64,000 nucleotides of DNA from JAICYJ01 sp963797565 (GTDB lineage: Bacteria; Actinomycetota; Thermoleophilia; Gaiellales; JAICJC01). The notes under the pieces are model-generated. The model worked only from the letters and a program-made list of their open reading frames with translations. It did no database searches and was not told the DNA's origin. How positions within the stretch are numbered: position 1 is the stretch's first letter; each line of letters opens with the position of its first letter. The stretch lies in assembly GCA_963797565.1 (NCBI GenBank), contig CAWCPM010000001.1, positions 20,971-84,970 of the forward strand, in the 5' to 3' direction. The translations under genes and the position numbers were made by a program. Positions 46,032 through 54,424 of this stretch are shown here, piece after piece.

Positions 46032-46072
46032 GTGACTGCTCCTTTCGATGTGGGAGCGGCCATCCTCTCCCT

Positions 46073-46086
46073 CTTTGACGATCAAG
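46073..46086. promoter_or_regulatory. LacI-type operator, site 4 (CTTTGACGATCAAG)
   Basis: Two bases differ from the best copy. It lies directly before the -10 box of the LacI-family gene and in the leader/promoter region of the divergent SDR, suggesting autoregulation plus control of the SDR. Followed by GTAAAG, as site 3 is followed by GTAAAC. Confidence 0.65.
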
Positions 46087-46092
46087 TAAAGT
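46087..46092 (+). promoter_or_regulatory. -10 box TAAAGT of the LacI-family gene
   Basis: Ends six bases before ATG 46099, which has no ribosome site: leaderless start, abutting operator site 4. Confidence 0.55.
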
Positions 46093-46098
46093 GGGTGG

Positions 46099-47142
46099 AT
46101 GACGGGCACGATTCGCAGACGGCCCACGATGCGCGACGTGGCCGAGCAGTCCGGCGTATCGGTGCAGACCGTTTCCAACCTGGTCAACAACCGCCTGCGG
46201 CAGATGTCCGAGGTGACGCGGCTGCGGATCGAGGAAGCGATGGCCGAGCTCGGCTATCACCCCAACCTGACCGCCCGCGGACTGCGCTCGGCCCGCACCG
46301 CCACGATCGGATTCCTGCTGCTGGATGAGGGCGCGCGCTACCTCGCCGACCCGATGACCGATCAGGTGATCGCGGGCGTCGGCGATGTCGCCCGCGACCG
46401 CGGCTACAGCGTGCTGATCCATGCCGGCCGGCCGGGCCCGCCCGACAGCGGCCTGCTCAAGCCCGTGCTGGAGTCGCGCGTGGACGGCGCGCTCCTGTTT
46501 CTGTCCGGCCCGCGCGAGCAACGTGCCTGGTATCCGGCGCGGGCAGCCGAGCTGCACGTGCCGGTGGTGCTGCTCGAGGAGCCACGAGGCGGGGGCGGAG
46601 CGGCGCAGATGTCGGTGCGGGCGGACAACCGCTCCGGCGCGCGGCGGCTGGCCGAACACCTGATCGAGCGCGGCCACCGCCGGATCGCATTCATCGCCGC
46701 GCACCAGCCCTGGCCGATGCTCGAGCAGCGCCACCGCGGCTACCACGACGCGCTTGCCGCCGCCGGCATCGCCGCCGACCGCGCACTCGAGCTGTTCGAG
46801 GGCACCTGGGACACCGCCGAGGCCGCGACCATGGTCGACCGCCTGCTGTCCATGGGCGACCCGCCCACCGCCATCATGGGAGGCAACGACCTGCTCGCGA
46901 TCGGCGCCATGCGGCAGGCCCGCGCGCGTGGTCTGCGCGTCCCGCAGGACCTCGCCGTCACCGGGTTCAACGACTTCGCGTTTGCCGAGTTCGTCGAGCC
47001 GCCGCTCACCACCGTGCACGTGCCGGGCTATGAGATGGGCTGTGTGGCAGCGCAGCTGCTGATCGACCATCTCGACGGCGTTGAGATCAAGCGGCGCCAC
47101 GTGATGCTGCCGGTCGAGCTGCGCATCCGGGGATCGGCGTGA
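46099..47142 (+). CDS. LacI-family transcriptional regulator
   Basis: 347 residues. N-terminal HTH (TMRDVAEQSGVSVQTVSNLVNN, about 10-31) with hinge GYHPNLTARGLRS, then a periplasmic-binding-protein-like sugar domain (TATIGFLLLDEG; RGHRRIAFIAAHQPW; AVTGFNDFAFAEFVEPPLTTV). Almost surely the repressor that reads the four CG-centred near-palindromes found at 36.7, 44.2 and 46.1 kb and releases them on binding a sugar or sugar acid. Leaderless ATG start. Its stop overlaps the GTG of the next gene (GTGA), so it is also the first gene of the plus-strand catabolic operon to 53469. Confidence 0.93.
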   Translation: MTGTIRRRPTMRDVAEQSGVSVQTVSNLVNNRLRQMSEVTRLRIEEAMAELGYHPNLTARGLRSARTATIGFLLLDEGARYLADPMTDQVIAGVGDVARDRGYSVLIHAGRPGPPDSGLLKPVLESRVDGALLFLSGPREQRAWYPARAAELHVPVVLLEEPRGGGGAAQMSVRADNRSGARRLAEHLIERGHRRIAFIAAHQPWPMLEQRHRGYHDALAAAGIAADRALELFEGTWDTAEAATMVDRLLSMGDPPTAIMGGNDLLAIGAMRQARARGLRVPQDLAVTGFNDFAFAEFVEPPLTTVHVPGYEMGCVAAQLLIDHLDGVEIKRRHVMLPVELRIRGSA

Positions 47143-47912
47143 GCGTCAACGGATCGCGGATCCTGCCGGACGTGATCGAGGAGAGCCGGCGGCTGTCGCA
47201 CCTGCTCGAGGCCGAGGGCATCCCGGTGCGATTGCTGGGCGGGCTCGGGATCCGGCTGGTGGCCGCGGGTGCCTATCCGCCCGGGCTGGCCCGCGAGTAC
47301 AACGACATCGACCTGGTCACCGACTCGCGCCACGGCCGGCAGCTGGCGCAGAGCCTGGCCGAGCAGGGCTATGAGCCCAACCAGATGTTCAACCGCATGC
47401 ACGGCGCCCGCCGGCTGCTGTTCTACGACGAGCCGAACAAGCGCCAGCTGGATGTGTTCGTGGGCACCTTCGAGATGTGCCACAAGCTGCCGATCGCCGA
47501 GCGGTTGGACGTCGTGCCGCTGACCTTGCCCGCCGCCGACCTGCTGATGACGAAGCTCCAGATCGTGAAGCTGAACGAGAAGGACCGCAACGACGCCTAC
47601 GCGCTGCTCCTGGCCATGGACGTTGGCTCGACGGATGACGGCGCCATCAACGCCGCCTGGGTGGCGCGCCTGTGCGCGCGCGACTGGGGGCTCTACCGGA
47701 CCCTGCAGCTCAACCTCGAGAAGCTGCGCGAGGGGCTCGGCGGCGCTCCGGTCAGCGACGGCGAGCGCGACCTGATCCTGCAGCGGCTGGCTGCAATCGA
47801 GCGCGCCATGGAGGACGAGCCGAAGGGCTCGAAGTGGAAGCTGCGCGCGCGTGTCGGCGACAAGGTTCGATGGTACGACGATCCCGAGGAGGTGGAACGG
47901 CATGGCTACTGA
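47139..47912 (+). CDS. Nucleotidyltransferase-fold protein of unknown role
   Basis: 257 residues. LLGGLGIRLVAAG (about 28-40) followed by YNDIDLVTDSRHG (about 51-63) is the GG/G-S..D-x-D pattern of minimal nucleotidyltransferases, and LDVFVGTFEMCH gives a third acidic strand. The C-terminal half (DLLMTKLQIVKLNEKDRNDAYALL) is as in DUF1814/AbiEii-type or related proteins. Its place between a sugar repressor and an SDR is unusual; it might modify a sugar, or be an unrelated passenger. GTG start overlaps the regulator stop. Confidence 0.65.
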   Translation: MSVNGSRILPDVIEESRRLSHLLEAEGIPVRLLGGLGIRLVAAGAYPPGLAREYNDIDLVTDSRHGRQLAQSLAEQGYEPNQMFNRMHGARRLLFYDEPNKRQLDVFVGTFEMCHKLPIAERLDVVPLTLPAADLLMTKLQIVKLNEKDRNDAYALLLAMDVGSTDDGAINAAWVARLCARDWGLYRTLQLNLEKLREGLGGAPVSDGERDLILQRLAAIERAMEDEPKGSKWKLRARVGDKVRWYDDPEEVERHGY

Positions 47913-48672
47913 GAGGCGGCCGCGGCCGCTGGAGGGCCGTGGCGCGGTGGTGACGGGCGTCGGCTCGGGCCTGGGCCAGGCGATCGCCCGCGAGTTCGCC
48001 GCCGAGGGGGCGCTGGTGCTGGGGTGCGACGTCGACGACGAGGCCGGCGCCGCGACGATGTCGGGGATCGGCGAGTACGTGCACGCCGACGTGTCCCGCG
48101 AGGCGGAGGTGGAGGCCCTGGTGGCGCGCGCCGTCGAGCGGCACGGCCGCCTGCACGTGATGGTCAACAACGCGGCAGTGCAGATCGAGCAGGAGCTGGC
48201 CGAGACCACCGAGGCGCAGCTCGACCGCATCCTCGCCGTCAACCTGAAGGGCGTGTTCTTCGGGTGCAAGCATGCGGTGCGCGTGATGCGCCCGGCCGGC
48301 GGCGGCTCGATCGTCAACATCGCGTCGATCCTGGGCCTGGTCGGCGACGGCATCCTGGCCGCCTACTGCGCCGCCAAGGGCGGCGTGCTCGGCATCACCC
48401 GCGCCACGGCGGTGCAGTACGGCCGCGACGGCATCCGCTGCAACGCCATCTGCCCCGGCGACATCGACACGCCGCTGGTGCAGGCCTACTTCGACACGGC
48501 CGACGACCCGGCCGCGCTGCGCGCCCAGGTCAGCGCCGAGTATCCCCTGGAACGAATCGCGGCGCCGCGCGAGATCGCCCGCACGGCCGTGTTCCTGGCC
48601 GGCGACGACGCATCGTTCATGAGCGGCCAGCCCCTTGTCGTCGACGGCGGCCTGCTGGCCACCTGCTACTGA
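47902..48672 (+). CDS. Short-chain dehydrogenase/reductase (SDR)
   Basis: 256 residues, classical SDR: TGVGSGLGQAIAREF (about 16-30), NNAAVQIEQEL (about 90), NIASILGLVGDG with catalytic Ser, YCAAKGGVLGI (about 155-165) and CPGDIDTPL. Paralogue of the divergent SDR at 45258-46031 (both share NAAVQ and NLKGV). ATG 47902 with GAGGAGG upstream, inside the end of the preceding gene. Probably oxidises the sugar or polyol substrate to a lactone or keto compound. Confidence 0.88.
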   Translation: MATERRPRPLEGRGAVVTGVGSGLGQAIAREFAAEGALVLGCDVDDEAGAATMSGIGEYVHADVSREAEVEALVARAVERHGRLHVMVNNAAVQIEQELAETTEAQLDRILAVNLKGVFFGCKHAVRVMRPAGGGSIVNIASILGLVGDGILAAYCAAKGGVLGITRATAVQYGRDGIRCNAICPGDIDTPLVQAYFDTADDPAALRAQVSAEYPLERIAAPREIARTAVFLAGDDASFMSGQPLVVDGGLLATCY

Positions 48673-49656
48673 TGGGCGCCCGCATCGACGACCGGTGGGA
48701 GTACCACGGCCTGCGCACCGTGCGGCTCGAGAACGCCCGGCTGGCGGTTGACGTCCTGCCGGAGCTGGGCGGCAAGATCCTGCACCTGATCGACAAGCGC
48801 GGCGACCGCGACGTGCTGTGGCACTCGCCCCGTGTCGAGCCGCACCGGGCCGAGCTGCACGCGAACTTCGACGACCACTGGCCGGGAGGATGGGACGAGG
48901 CGTTCCCGGGCGGCGCGCCATCGCCGAACCGCTACGGCGACCAGCTGCCGTACATGGGAGAGCTGTGGACGACCGGCCGCGTCGCACCGGATCGTCCGCA
49001 ACGACCCCGAAGGCGTCGAGCTCGAGCTGGATCTGACCACGCCGATCACGCCCGCCCGCTGGACGCGGCGGCTGTCCCTGTCGGGCGACGATCCGGTGCT
49101 GCGGATCGCATACCGGCTGGAGAACGTCGGCACGATGCCGTTCGACTACAACTGGGGGCTGCACCCGGTCGCGGCGATCTCGCCCGCGCACCGGTTCGAC
49201 GTGCCGGCCCGCAAGGCGGAGGTCGACGAGAACGGCGGTGGCACGCTCGGCGTCAAGGGCGACCGCTACGACTGGCCGCAGTTCAACGACCTGGACGTGC
49301 GCCGTGCGCTGGGACCGGAGGCGAACTGCTTCGCGCTGCACTACCTGACCGAGCTGCGGGAGGGCTGGGTGGCGACCACCGACACTGCCGCCCGGCGCGG
49401 GTTTGGCCTGGTGTTCGACCACGACCTGTTCCCGGTCGTCTGGCTGTGGATGGTCTACGGCGGCTGGCGCGGCTACTACCACGCCATCGCCGAGCCGTGG
49501 ACGGGCTATCCCAGCCCGCTGGCCGAGGCGGTGGAGGCCGGCCGGGCGCGCGTGCTGGATGCCGGCGGCGTGCTCGAGACCGAGGTCGCCACCGTCGTCT
49601 ACGAGGGTGTCGACGGCGTCTCGCGGCTGTCGGCCGACGGCGGAGTGGAGGCTTGA
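48672..49656 (+). CDS. Aldose 1-epimerase-like (galactose mutarotase fold) protein (frameshift near 48980)
   Basis: About 327 residues after repair. First part in one frame (RLENARLAVDVLPELGGKILHLIDKRGDRDVLW; DDHWPGGWDEAFPGG; GDQLPYMGELWT), second in the +1 frame (HRIVRNDPEGVELELDL; FDYNWGLHPVAAISPAHRF; FPVVWLWMVYGGWRGYYHAI). The LPELGGKI and NWGLHP motifs mark the mutarotase fold used to interconvert sugar anomers. ATG 48672 directly after the SDR stop. Could supply the right anomer to the dehydrogenase and lactonase in the same operon. Confidence 0.78.
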
Positions 49657-50484
49657 ACCCATCTCGGCCGCGGGCTCCGCACGATCGCAGGCGGGCTCGA
49701 TCATCCCGAGGGCGTCTGCTGGTCGCCCGACGAGGGAGCCGTCTATGCCGGCGGCGAGGCGGGGCAGCTCTACCGGTTCGCGCTCGACGGAGGCGCCGTC
49801 GATACGGTCGCCACCGTGCCTGGCGGCTTCCTGCTGGGAATGGCCCTGGACGCCGACCGAAACCTGTATGCGTGCGACCCGAACAGCGGCTTCGTGATGC
49901 GGATCTCGCCGGACGGCGACGTGCGGCGCCACGGCGAGCGGGTCGGGTATCCGAACTACCCCGTGTTCGATCGCGAGGGGAACCTCTGGGTGACCGACTC
50001 GGGCGCCTGGGACGAGGTGACCGGCGGGCTGGTGCGGATCGCCCCTGACGGCACCACCGAGCGGGTGGACGTGCCGGCGCTGCGGTTCGCCAACGGCTGC
50101 GCGATCAGCGGCGACCACCTCTACCTGGTCGAATCGCAGATGCCGGGCGTCGTGCGGATGCCGCTGTCCGGAGGTGAGCTGGAGCCTGTGGTCGAGCTGC
50201 CCCGCACCGTTCCCGACGGGCTGGCGGTCGACGCCGAGGGCGGCATCTGGATCGGCTGCTACCAGCCCAACCGCATCTACCGGCTCGACACGGACGGGCG
50301 TCTGGACATGGTCGTCGACGACTGGACCGGGGAGTACGTGATGTCGCCGACCAACCTCGCCTTCGCCGGCGAACGGCTCGACGTGCTGGTGCTGGCGTCG
50401 CTGTGCGGCTGGGCCGTGAAGGCGATCGACCCCGGGGTGGCCGGGGCGCCGCTGGCGCGGCCGAAGGTGATGGCCGGTGGCTGA
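49653..50484 (+). CDS. SMP-30/gluconolactonase-like protein (probable frameshift near 49668)
   Basis: About 276 residues after repair; a beta-propeller lactonase of the SMP-30 family. Propeller motifs: GLDHPEGVCWSPDEGAVYAGGE, GFLLGMALDADRNLYACD, YPNYPVFDREGNLWVTDSG, FANGCAISGDHLYLVES, PDGLAVDAEGGIWIGCYQPNRI (metal-binding Asn/Asp/Glu positions). The only start overlapping the upstream stop is TTG 49653, one base out of frame with the propeller; otherwise GTG 49816 would lose a blade. Given the other +1 shifts, the overlap start with one extra C near 49668 is preferred. Likely opens a sugar lactone. Confidence 0.75.
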
Positions 50485-51721
50485 TGTAGCCGTGGTGGGC
50501 GGTGGCATCCTGGGCGCCACGGCCGCCCTGCAGCTGGCCCGCGCGGGCGCGGATGTGATCCTGCTCGAACGGCAGCCCGCGCTGGGCACGCAGACCACGG
50601 CCGCCGGGGCGGGCTTCGTCGGCTATTGGGCCGGCGAGTTGGAGGCGGAGCTGGCCGAGTACGGCATGCGCTTCTACGCCGACCTCCAGGAGCGCTCGGG
50701 CGGCGACCTGGGCGTGCGGCGAGTGGGGCTGCTGTTCCCCGCGCTGTCCGAGCCGGGCGTGGAGATGCTGCGTCAGGAGTACGAGCGCGAGCTCCACTTC
50801 GCGCCGGACGTGGTCATGCTGGACGAGGCCGAGGCAGTGCGCGCGGCGCCGATCCTGGCGCCGGGGTCGGTGCACGGAGCGCTGTTCCAGCCTGACGCGT
50901 ATCAGGTCGACACCGGCCGGGTGATGCGCGCGCTCGACGGCGAGCTGCGGGCGGCCGGCGTCGACGTCCGCACCGGCACCGCCGTCACGGGCGCCGTCGT
51001 CGAGAGCGGCCGCGTCACCGGAGTGCGCACCTCCGCCGGCACGGTGGCCGCCGGTGCAGTGGTGAATGCGGCCGGGGCGGCCGCGCGGGCGCTGGGCGCG
51101 CGCGACGGCGTCGACATCGGCGCGATCCCGCTGCTCGAGTCGCGCTTCACCACCGAGCCGATCGCTGCCGTCACCCGCGAGCTGCCGATGATGCTGTTCT
51201 TCGAGCGCGATCTGCTCTACCTGCGCGAGCAGGACGGCGGTCTGCTGGTGGGGGCGATCGAGCGCACCATCGAGGACCGGTCGCGGGTCGATGTGGCCGA
51301 TCCGCCGTGCACGTCCGACCTCCCTGACCATGCCGTGCGGGAGCACGAGCACCTGGCCCGGGAGCTGGCCGGGGTGATCCCCGCGCTGGCGGACGCACCC
51401 ATCCGCGGCCATGCCAGCGGCCTGCCCACCTGGACGCCGGACGGCCGTCACATCGTCGGCCCGGCGCCGGGAGTGGAGGGCTATTTCGTGCTGGCCGGCT
51501 GCAACGAGTGCTGTGTCACGCACGGGCCGGGCCTGTCGCGGATCGTTGCCGAGCTGGTCACCAGCGGCGCCACCGATGCCGACATCTCGCCCTACCGGGT
51601 CGACCGCTTTGCCGGGCTGGCCGGCGACGCCGTCCAGGCGGCCGCCGAGCAGCAGTACCTGCTGCGGCATCCACCCGAGGAGGGCGTGGCAGCGACGCCG
51701 TTCGGGATCGAGCTGCCATGA
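50477..51721 (+). CDS. FAD-dependent oxidoreductase, DAO (glycine/D-amino-acid oxidase) family
   Basis: 414 residues. N-terminal Rossmann FAD site VAVVGGGILGATAALQLARAGADVILLER (about 4-32), then GTQTTAAGAGFVGYW, VNAAGAAARAL (about 198), and C-terminal GLPTWTPDGRHIVGPAPGVEGYFVLAGCNECCVTHGPG, typical of DAO-type amine oxidases/dehydrogenases. The family oxidises amines, including sarcosine and N-glycosyl (Amadori) amino acids, which would fit a conjugate of sugar and amine; substrate unproven. GTG 50477 overlaps the lactonase gene. Ends ATGA-coupled to the dehydratase. Confidence 0.88.
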   Translation: MADVAVVGGGILGATAALQLARAGADVILLERQPALGTQTTAAGAGFVGYWAGELEAELAEYGMRFYADLQERSGGDLGVRRVGLLFPALSEPGVEMLRQEYERELHFAPDVVMLDEAEAVRAAPILAPGSVHGALFQPDAYQVDTGRVMRALDGELRAAGVDVRTGTAVTGAVVESGRVTGVRTSAGTVAAGAVVNAAGAAARALGARDGVDIGAIPLLESRFTTEPIAAVTRELPMMLFFERDLLYLREQDGGLLVGAIERTIEDRSRVDVADPPCTSDLPDHAVREHEHLARELAGVIPALADAPIRGHASGLPTWTPDGRHIVGPAPGVEGYFVLAGCNECCVTHGPGLSRIVAELVTSGATDADISPYRVDRFAGLAGDAVQAAAEQQYLLRHPPEEGVAATPFGIELP

Positions 51722-53469
51722 GCGGAACGCTGCGCAGCGCTCGCTGGTTCGGGACGCACGACGTGGCCGGCCTGATCCACCGCTCGTACCTGCGATCGGA
51801 GGGGATCACCCAGGAGGCGATCGAGGGCCGGCCGGTGATCGGCGTCTGCAACTCGTGGAGCGAGCTGGTCAACTGCAACATCCACTTCCGCGGACTGGCC
51901 GCAGCCGTCAAGCGGGGCGTGCTGCAGGCGGGCGGGCTGCCGCTCGAGTTCCCGACCATCTCGCTGGGCGAGCCGTTCATGAAGCCCACGACCATGATGT
52001 TCCGAAACCTGATGGCGATGGACGTCGAGGAGTCGATCCGCGCCAATCCGATGGACGCGGTGGTGCTGATCGGCGGCTGCGACAAGACCGTCCCCGCGCA
52101 GCTGATGGGCGCCGCCAGCGTCGACATCCCCGCCATCATGATCACCGGCGGGCCGGCGCAGCCCGCGGTGTTCCGTGGTGAGCAGATCTCCAACGGCACC
52201 GACCTCTGGCGCTACACCGCCGACCTGCGGGCCGGGAGGATCTCGGCCGCCGAGTACGACGAGCTGGAGGCGGCGATGGTGCCCTCGGCCGGCCACTGCC
52301 AGGAGATGGGCACCGCGTCCACGATGACCTCGCTGGTGGAGGCGCTGGGGATGGCCTTGCCGGGGACGGCCGCGATCCCGGCCGTGGACGCCCGGCGGGC
52401 GGCCGCCGCGGAGGCAACCGGCCGCCGAGCGGTCGCGATGGCGCGGGACGGCGGGCCGCTGCCGTCGCAGATCCTGACGGCGGCCGCGTTCGACAACGCG
52501 ATCACGCTGCTGATGGCGCTGGCGGGGTCGACCAACGCCGTGCTGCATCTGCTCGCCCTGGCCGGCCGCGTCGGAGTCGACCTCGGGCTCGACCGCTTCG
52601 ATCAGATCTCCCGGCGGACGCCGGTGCTGGCCAACGTCCGTCCCAGCGGCGAGCACCTGGTCGAGGACCTGTTCCACGCCGGCGGCGTGCCAGTCGTGCT
52701 GCGCGAGCTGCTGCCGCTGCTCGACCCCGAGGCGCTCAGCGTGAGCGGCCGCACTCTGGCCGAGAACGTCGCCGGGGCCGGCGAACCGCTCGACCGGTCG
52801 GTCGTCGCCTCGCTCCAGCAGCCGCTCGCAGCCGAGGGCGGGATCGCGGTGCTGCGCGGCTCACTGGCACCCGACGGTGCGCTGATCAAGCGAAGCGCCG
52901 CCTCACCCGACCTGATGCGCCACCGCGGTCCGGCGGTCGTGTTCGAGGACGTCTACGACCTGGCCGAACGAGTTGACGACCCGCACCTCGAGGTCACCCC
53001 CGACTCGGTGCTGGTGCTGCGAAACAGCGGGCCGAAGGGTGCGCCCGGGATGCCCGAATGGGGGCAGCTGCCGATCCCGGCCAAGCTGCTCCGCGCCGGG
53101 GTTTCGGACATGGTGCGGATCTCGGACGCGCGCATGAGCGGCACGTCCTTCGGAACGGTGGTGCTGCATGTGGCGCCCGAGTCGTTCGCGGGCGGCCCGC
53201 TCGCGATCGTGCGCAATGGGGATCCGATTGCGCTCGACGTCGACGCGCGGACGATCGAGCTGGAGCTCGATGCCGCCGAGGTCGACCGGCGCCGCGCCGA
53301 CCTGCCCGACCCCGTCCCCCGCTACGCACGCGGCTACGGCAGGCTGTACATCGAGCACGTGATGCAGGCCGACGCCGGCTGCGACTTCGATTTCCTGCGC
53401 GCACGCCCGGGTGAGGCCGCGGAGTCGGAGCCGCTGGGCCTGGTCGGCGGCCCGATCGGCGGCTGGTAG
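51718..53469 (+). CDS. IlvD/Edd-family sugar-acid dehydratase
   Basis: 583 residues. Iron-sulfur cysteines in the family positions: VCNSWSELVNCN (about 44), GGCDKTVPAQLMGAASVDIPA (about 121) and GHCQEMGTASTM (about 194). Further ALAGSTNAVLHLLALA (about 264) and GGPLAIVRNGDPI near the C-terminus. Length and sequence fit pentonate/hexonate dehydratases (arabinonate, xylonate, gluconate type) rather than the branched-chain pathway enzyme, as does the operon. Forms a 2-keto-3-deoxy acid. Last gene of the plus operon; two bases from the convergent epimerase gene. Confidence 0.87.
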   Translation: MSGTLRSARWFGTHDVAGLIHRSYLRSEGITQEAIEGRPVIGVCNSWSELVNCNIHFRGLAAAVKRGVLQAGGLPLEFPTISLGEPFMKPTTMMFRNLMAMDVEESIRANPMDAVVLIGGCDKTVPAQLMGAASVDIPAIMITGGPAQPAVFRGEQISNGTDLWRYTADLRAGRISAAEYDELEAAMVPSAGHCQEMGTASTMTSLVEALGMALPGTAAIPAVDARRAAAAEATGRRAVAMARDGGPLPSQILTAAAFDNAITLLMALAGSTNAVLHLLALAGRVGVDLGLDRFDQISRRTPVLANVRPSGEHLVEDLFHAGGVPVVLRELLPLLDPEALSVSGRTLAENVAGAGEPLDRSVVASLQQPLAAEGGIAVLRGSLAPDGALIKRSAASPDLMRHRGPAVVFEDVYDLAERVDDPHLEVTPDSVLVLRNSGPKGAPGMPEWGQLPIPAKLLRAGVSDMVRISDARMSGTSFGTVVLHVAPESFAGGPLAIVRNGDPIALDVDARTIELELDAAEVDRRRADLPDPVPRYARGYGRLYIEHVMQADAGCDFDFLRARPGEAAESEPLGLVGGPIGGW

Positions 53470-53470
53470 G

Positions 53471-54424
53471 TCAGGCGGCCACTCGCCCGTCGGCAAGCAG
53501 GCGGCGGAAGCGCTCGACCGCGTCGGCGACGCCCTGCTGGAACGGCAGCTCCTCGACCGGCCCGATCACGTCGGTCAGCGACGCCGCGTCCACCGCTTCG
53601 GGGAAGGGCAGCGTGACGGCGTCGTGGCTGATCAGGCCGCGGGCCTCGGGCGCGGCCGCCTCGATGGCCGAGACGACGCCCTCCATCGAGACCGCCTGTC
53701 CGGCCAGGTTGTGGACGCTGGCGCCGTCGTAGTCGGCCAGGGCGGCCTGGACGAATGCGCGGGCCACGTCAGGGGCGTACTGGAACTGGCTGGTGCCGCC
53801 GTACGGGATCCTGAACTCGCGGCCCGCTGCGGCCGCCAGCATCGCGCTGGTCGGCGCCGAGGTGAGGCCCTGGTCGCGGCCCGGGCCGTAGACGGTGTGT
53901 GGCCGCAGGCCGATGCTGGCAACGCCGCGCTCCTCGTGGTACACCCAGGCGCTGCCCTCGTTGGCTCGTTTGTAAACACCGTAGATGGTTCCCGGAATGC
54001 CCGACATGGCGGGGCCGTCGCCTGCGTCGATCTCGTCGTAGGCGGCGATCGACGATGCGTACACCACCGGCCCGATCCGATTCGGCCGGCGCGCCACCGC
54101 TTCGAGCACGTTGACCGTGCCGACGACGTTGACACGCGCCCCGAGCGGCGGGTCGGCGCGGCAGAACGGCACCTGCAGCGCGGCGAGGTGGATGATGTTC
54201 GTGATCCGCTCGGCGTCGATCACCGCCTCGAGCGCCTCCAGATCGGTGATGTCGCCGCGCACGTGCGCGACCCGCGCCAGCTCGGGCTCGTCCATGATCA
54301 GTGCCATCCGCCGCGGGTCATCGCCGAGGTCGTACGCGATCACATCGATCCCGCGCCGCACCAGGTCCCTCGTCACCCAGGCGCCGATGCAGCCGTACGC
54401 GCCGGTGACGAGCACGCGGGTCAA
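53471..54424 (-). CDS. NAD-dependent epimerase/dehydratase (extended SDR)
   Basis: 317 residues. VLVTGAYGCIGAWVTRDL (about 4-21, NAD site), HLAALQVPFCRADP (about 82), YASSIAAYDE with catalytic Ser/Thr, IYGVYKRANEG (YxxxK about 148), LRPHTVYGPGRDQG (about 170). Typical of sugar-nucleotide or sugar epimerases and uronate-dehydrogenase-like enzymes. TTG 54424 is chosen: it overlaps a TGA (TTGA, 54421-54424) that is the natural FtsH stop in the shifted frame. The open frame continues upstream into FtsH only because of a likely frameshift. Role in the adjacent sugar-acid regulon is plausible but it reads away from it. Confidence 0.82.
   Translation of the reverse strand: MTRVLVTGAYGCIGAWVTRDLVRRGIDVIAYDLGDDPRRMALIMDEPELARVAHVRGDITDLEALEAVIDAERITNIIHLAALQVPFCRADPPLGARVNVVGTVNVLEAVARRPNRIGPVVYASSIAAYDEIDAGDGPAMSGIPGTIYGVYKRANEGSAWVYHEERGVASIGLRPHTVYGPGRDQGLTSAPTSAMLAAAAGREFRIPYGGTSQFQYAPDVARAFVQAALADYDGASVHNLAGQAVSMEGVVSAIEAAAPEARGLISHDAVTLPFPEAVDAASLTDVIGPVEELPFQQGVADAVERFRRLLADGRVAA

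Noticed and set aside
46075..46080. TTGACG as -35 of the LacI-family gene
   Set aside because: Only six bases from the -10 TAAAGT; it is part of the operator instead.
15530..49670. Programmed +1 ribosomal frameshifting as an explanation for the many +1 breaks
   Set aside because: Sites share no slippery codon, stop codon or stimulatory structure, and affect unrelated genes; sequence error explains them more simply. Kept as testable in the findings.
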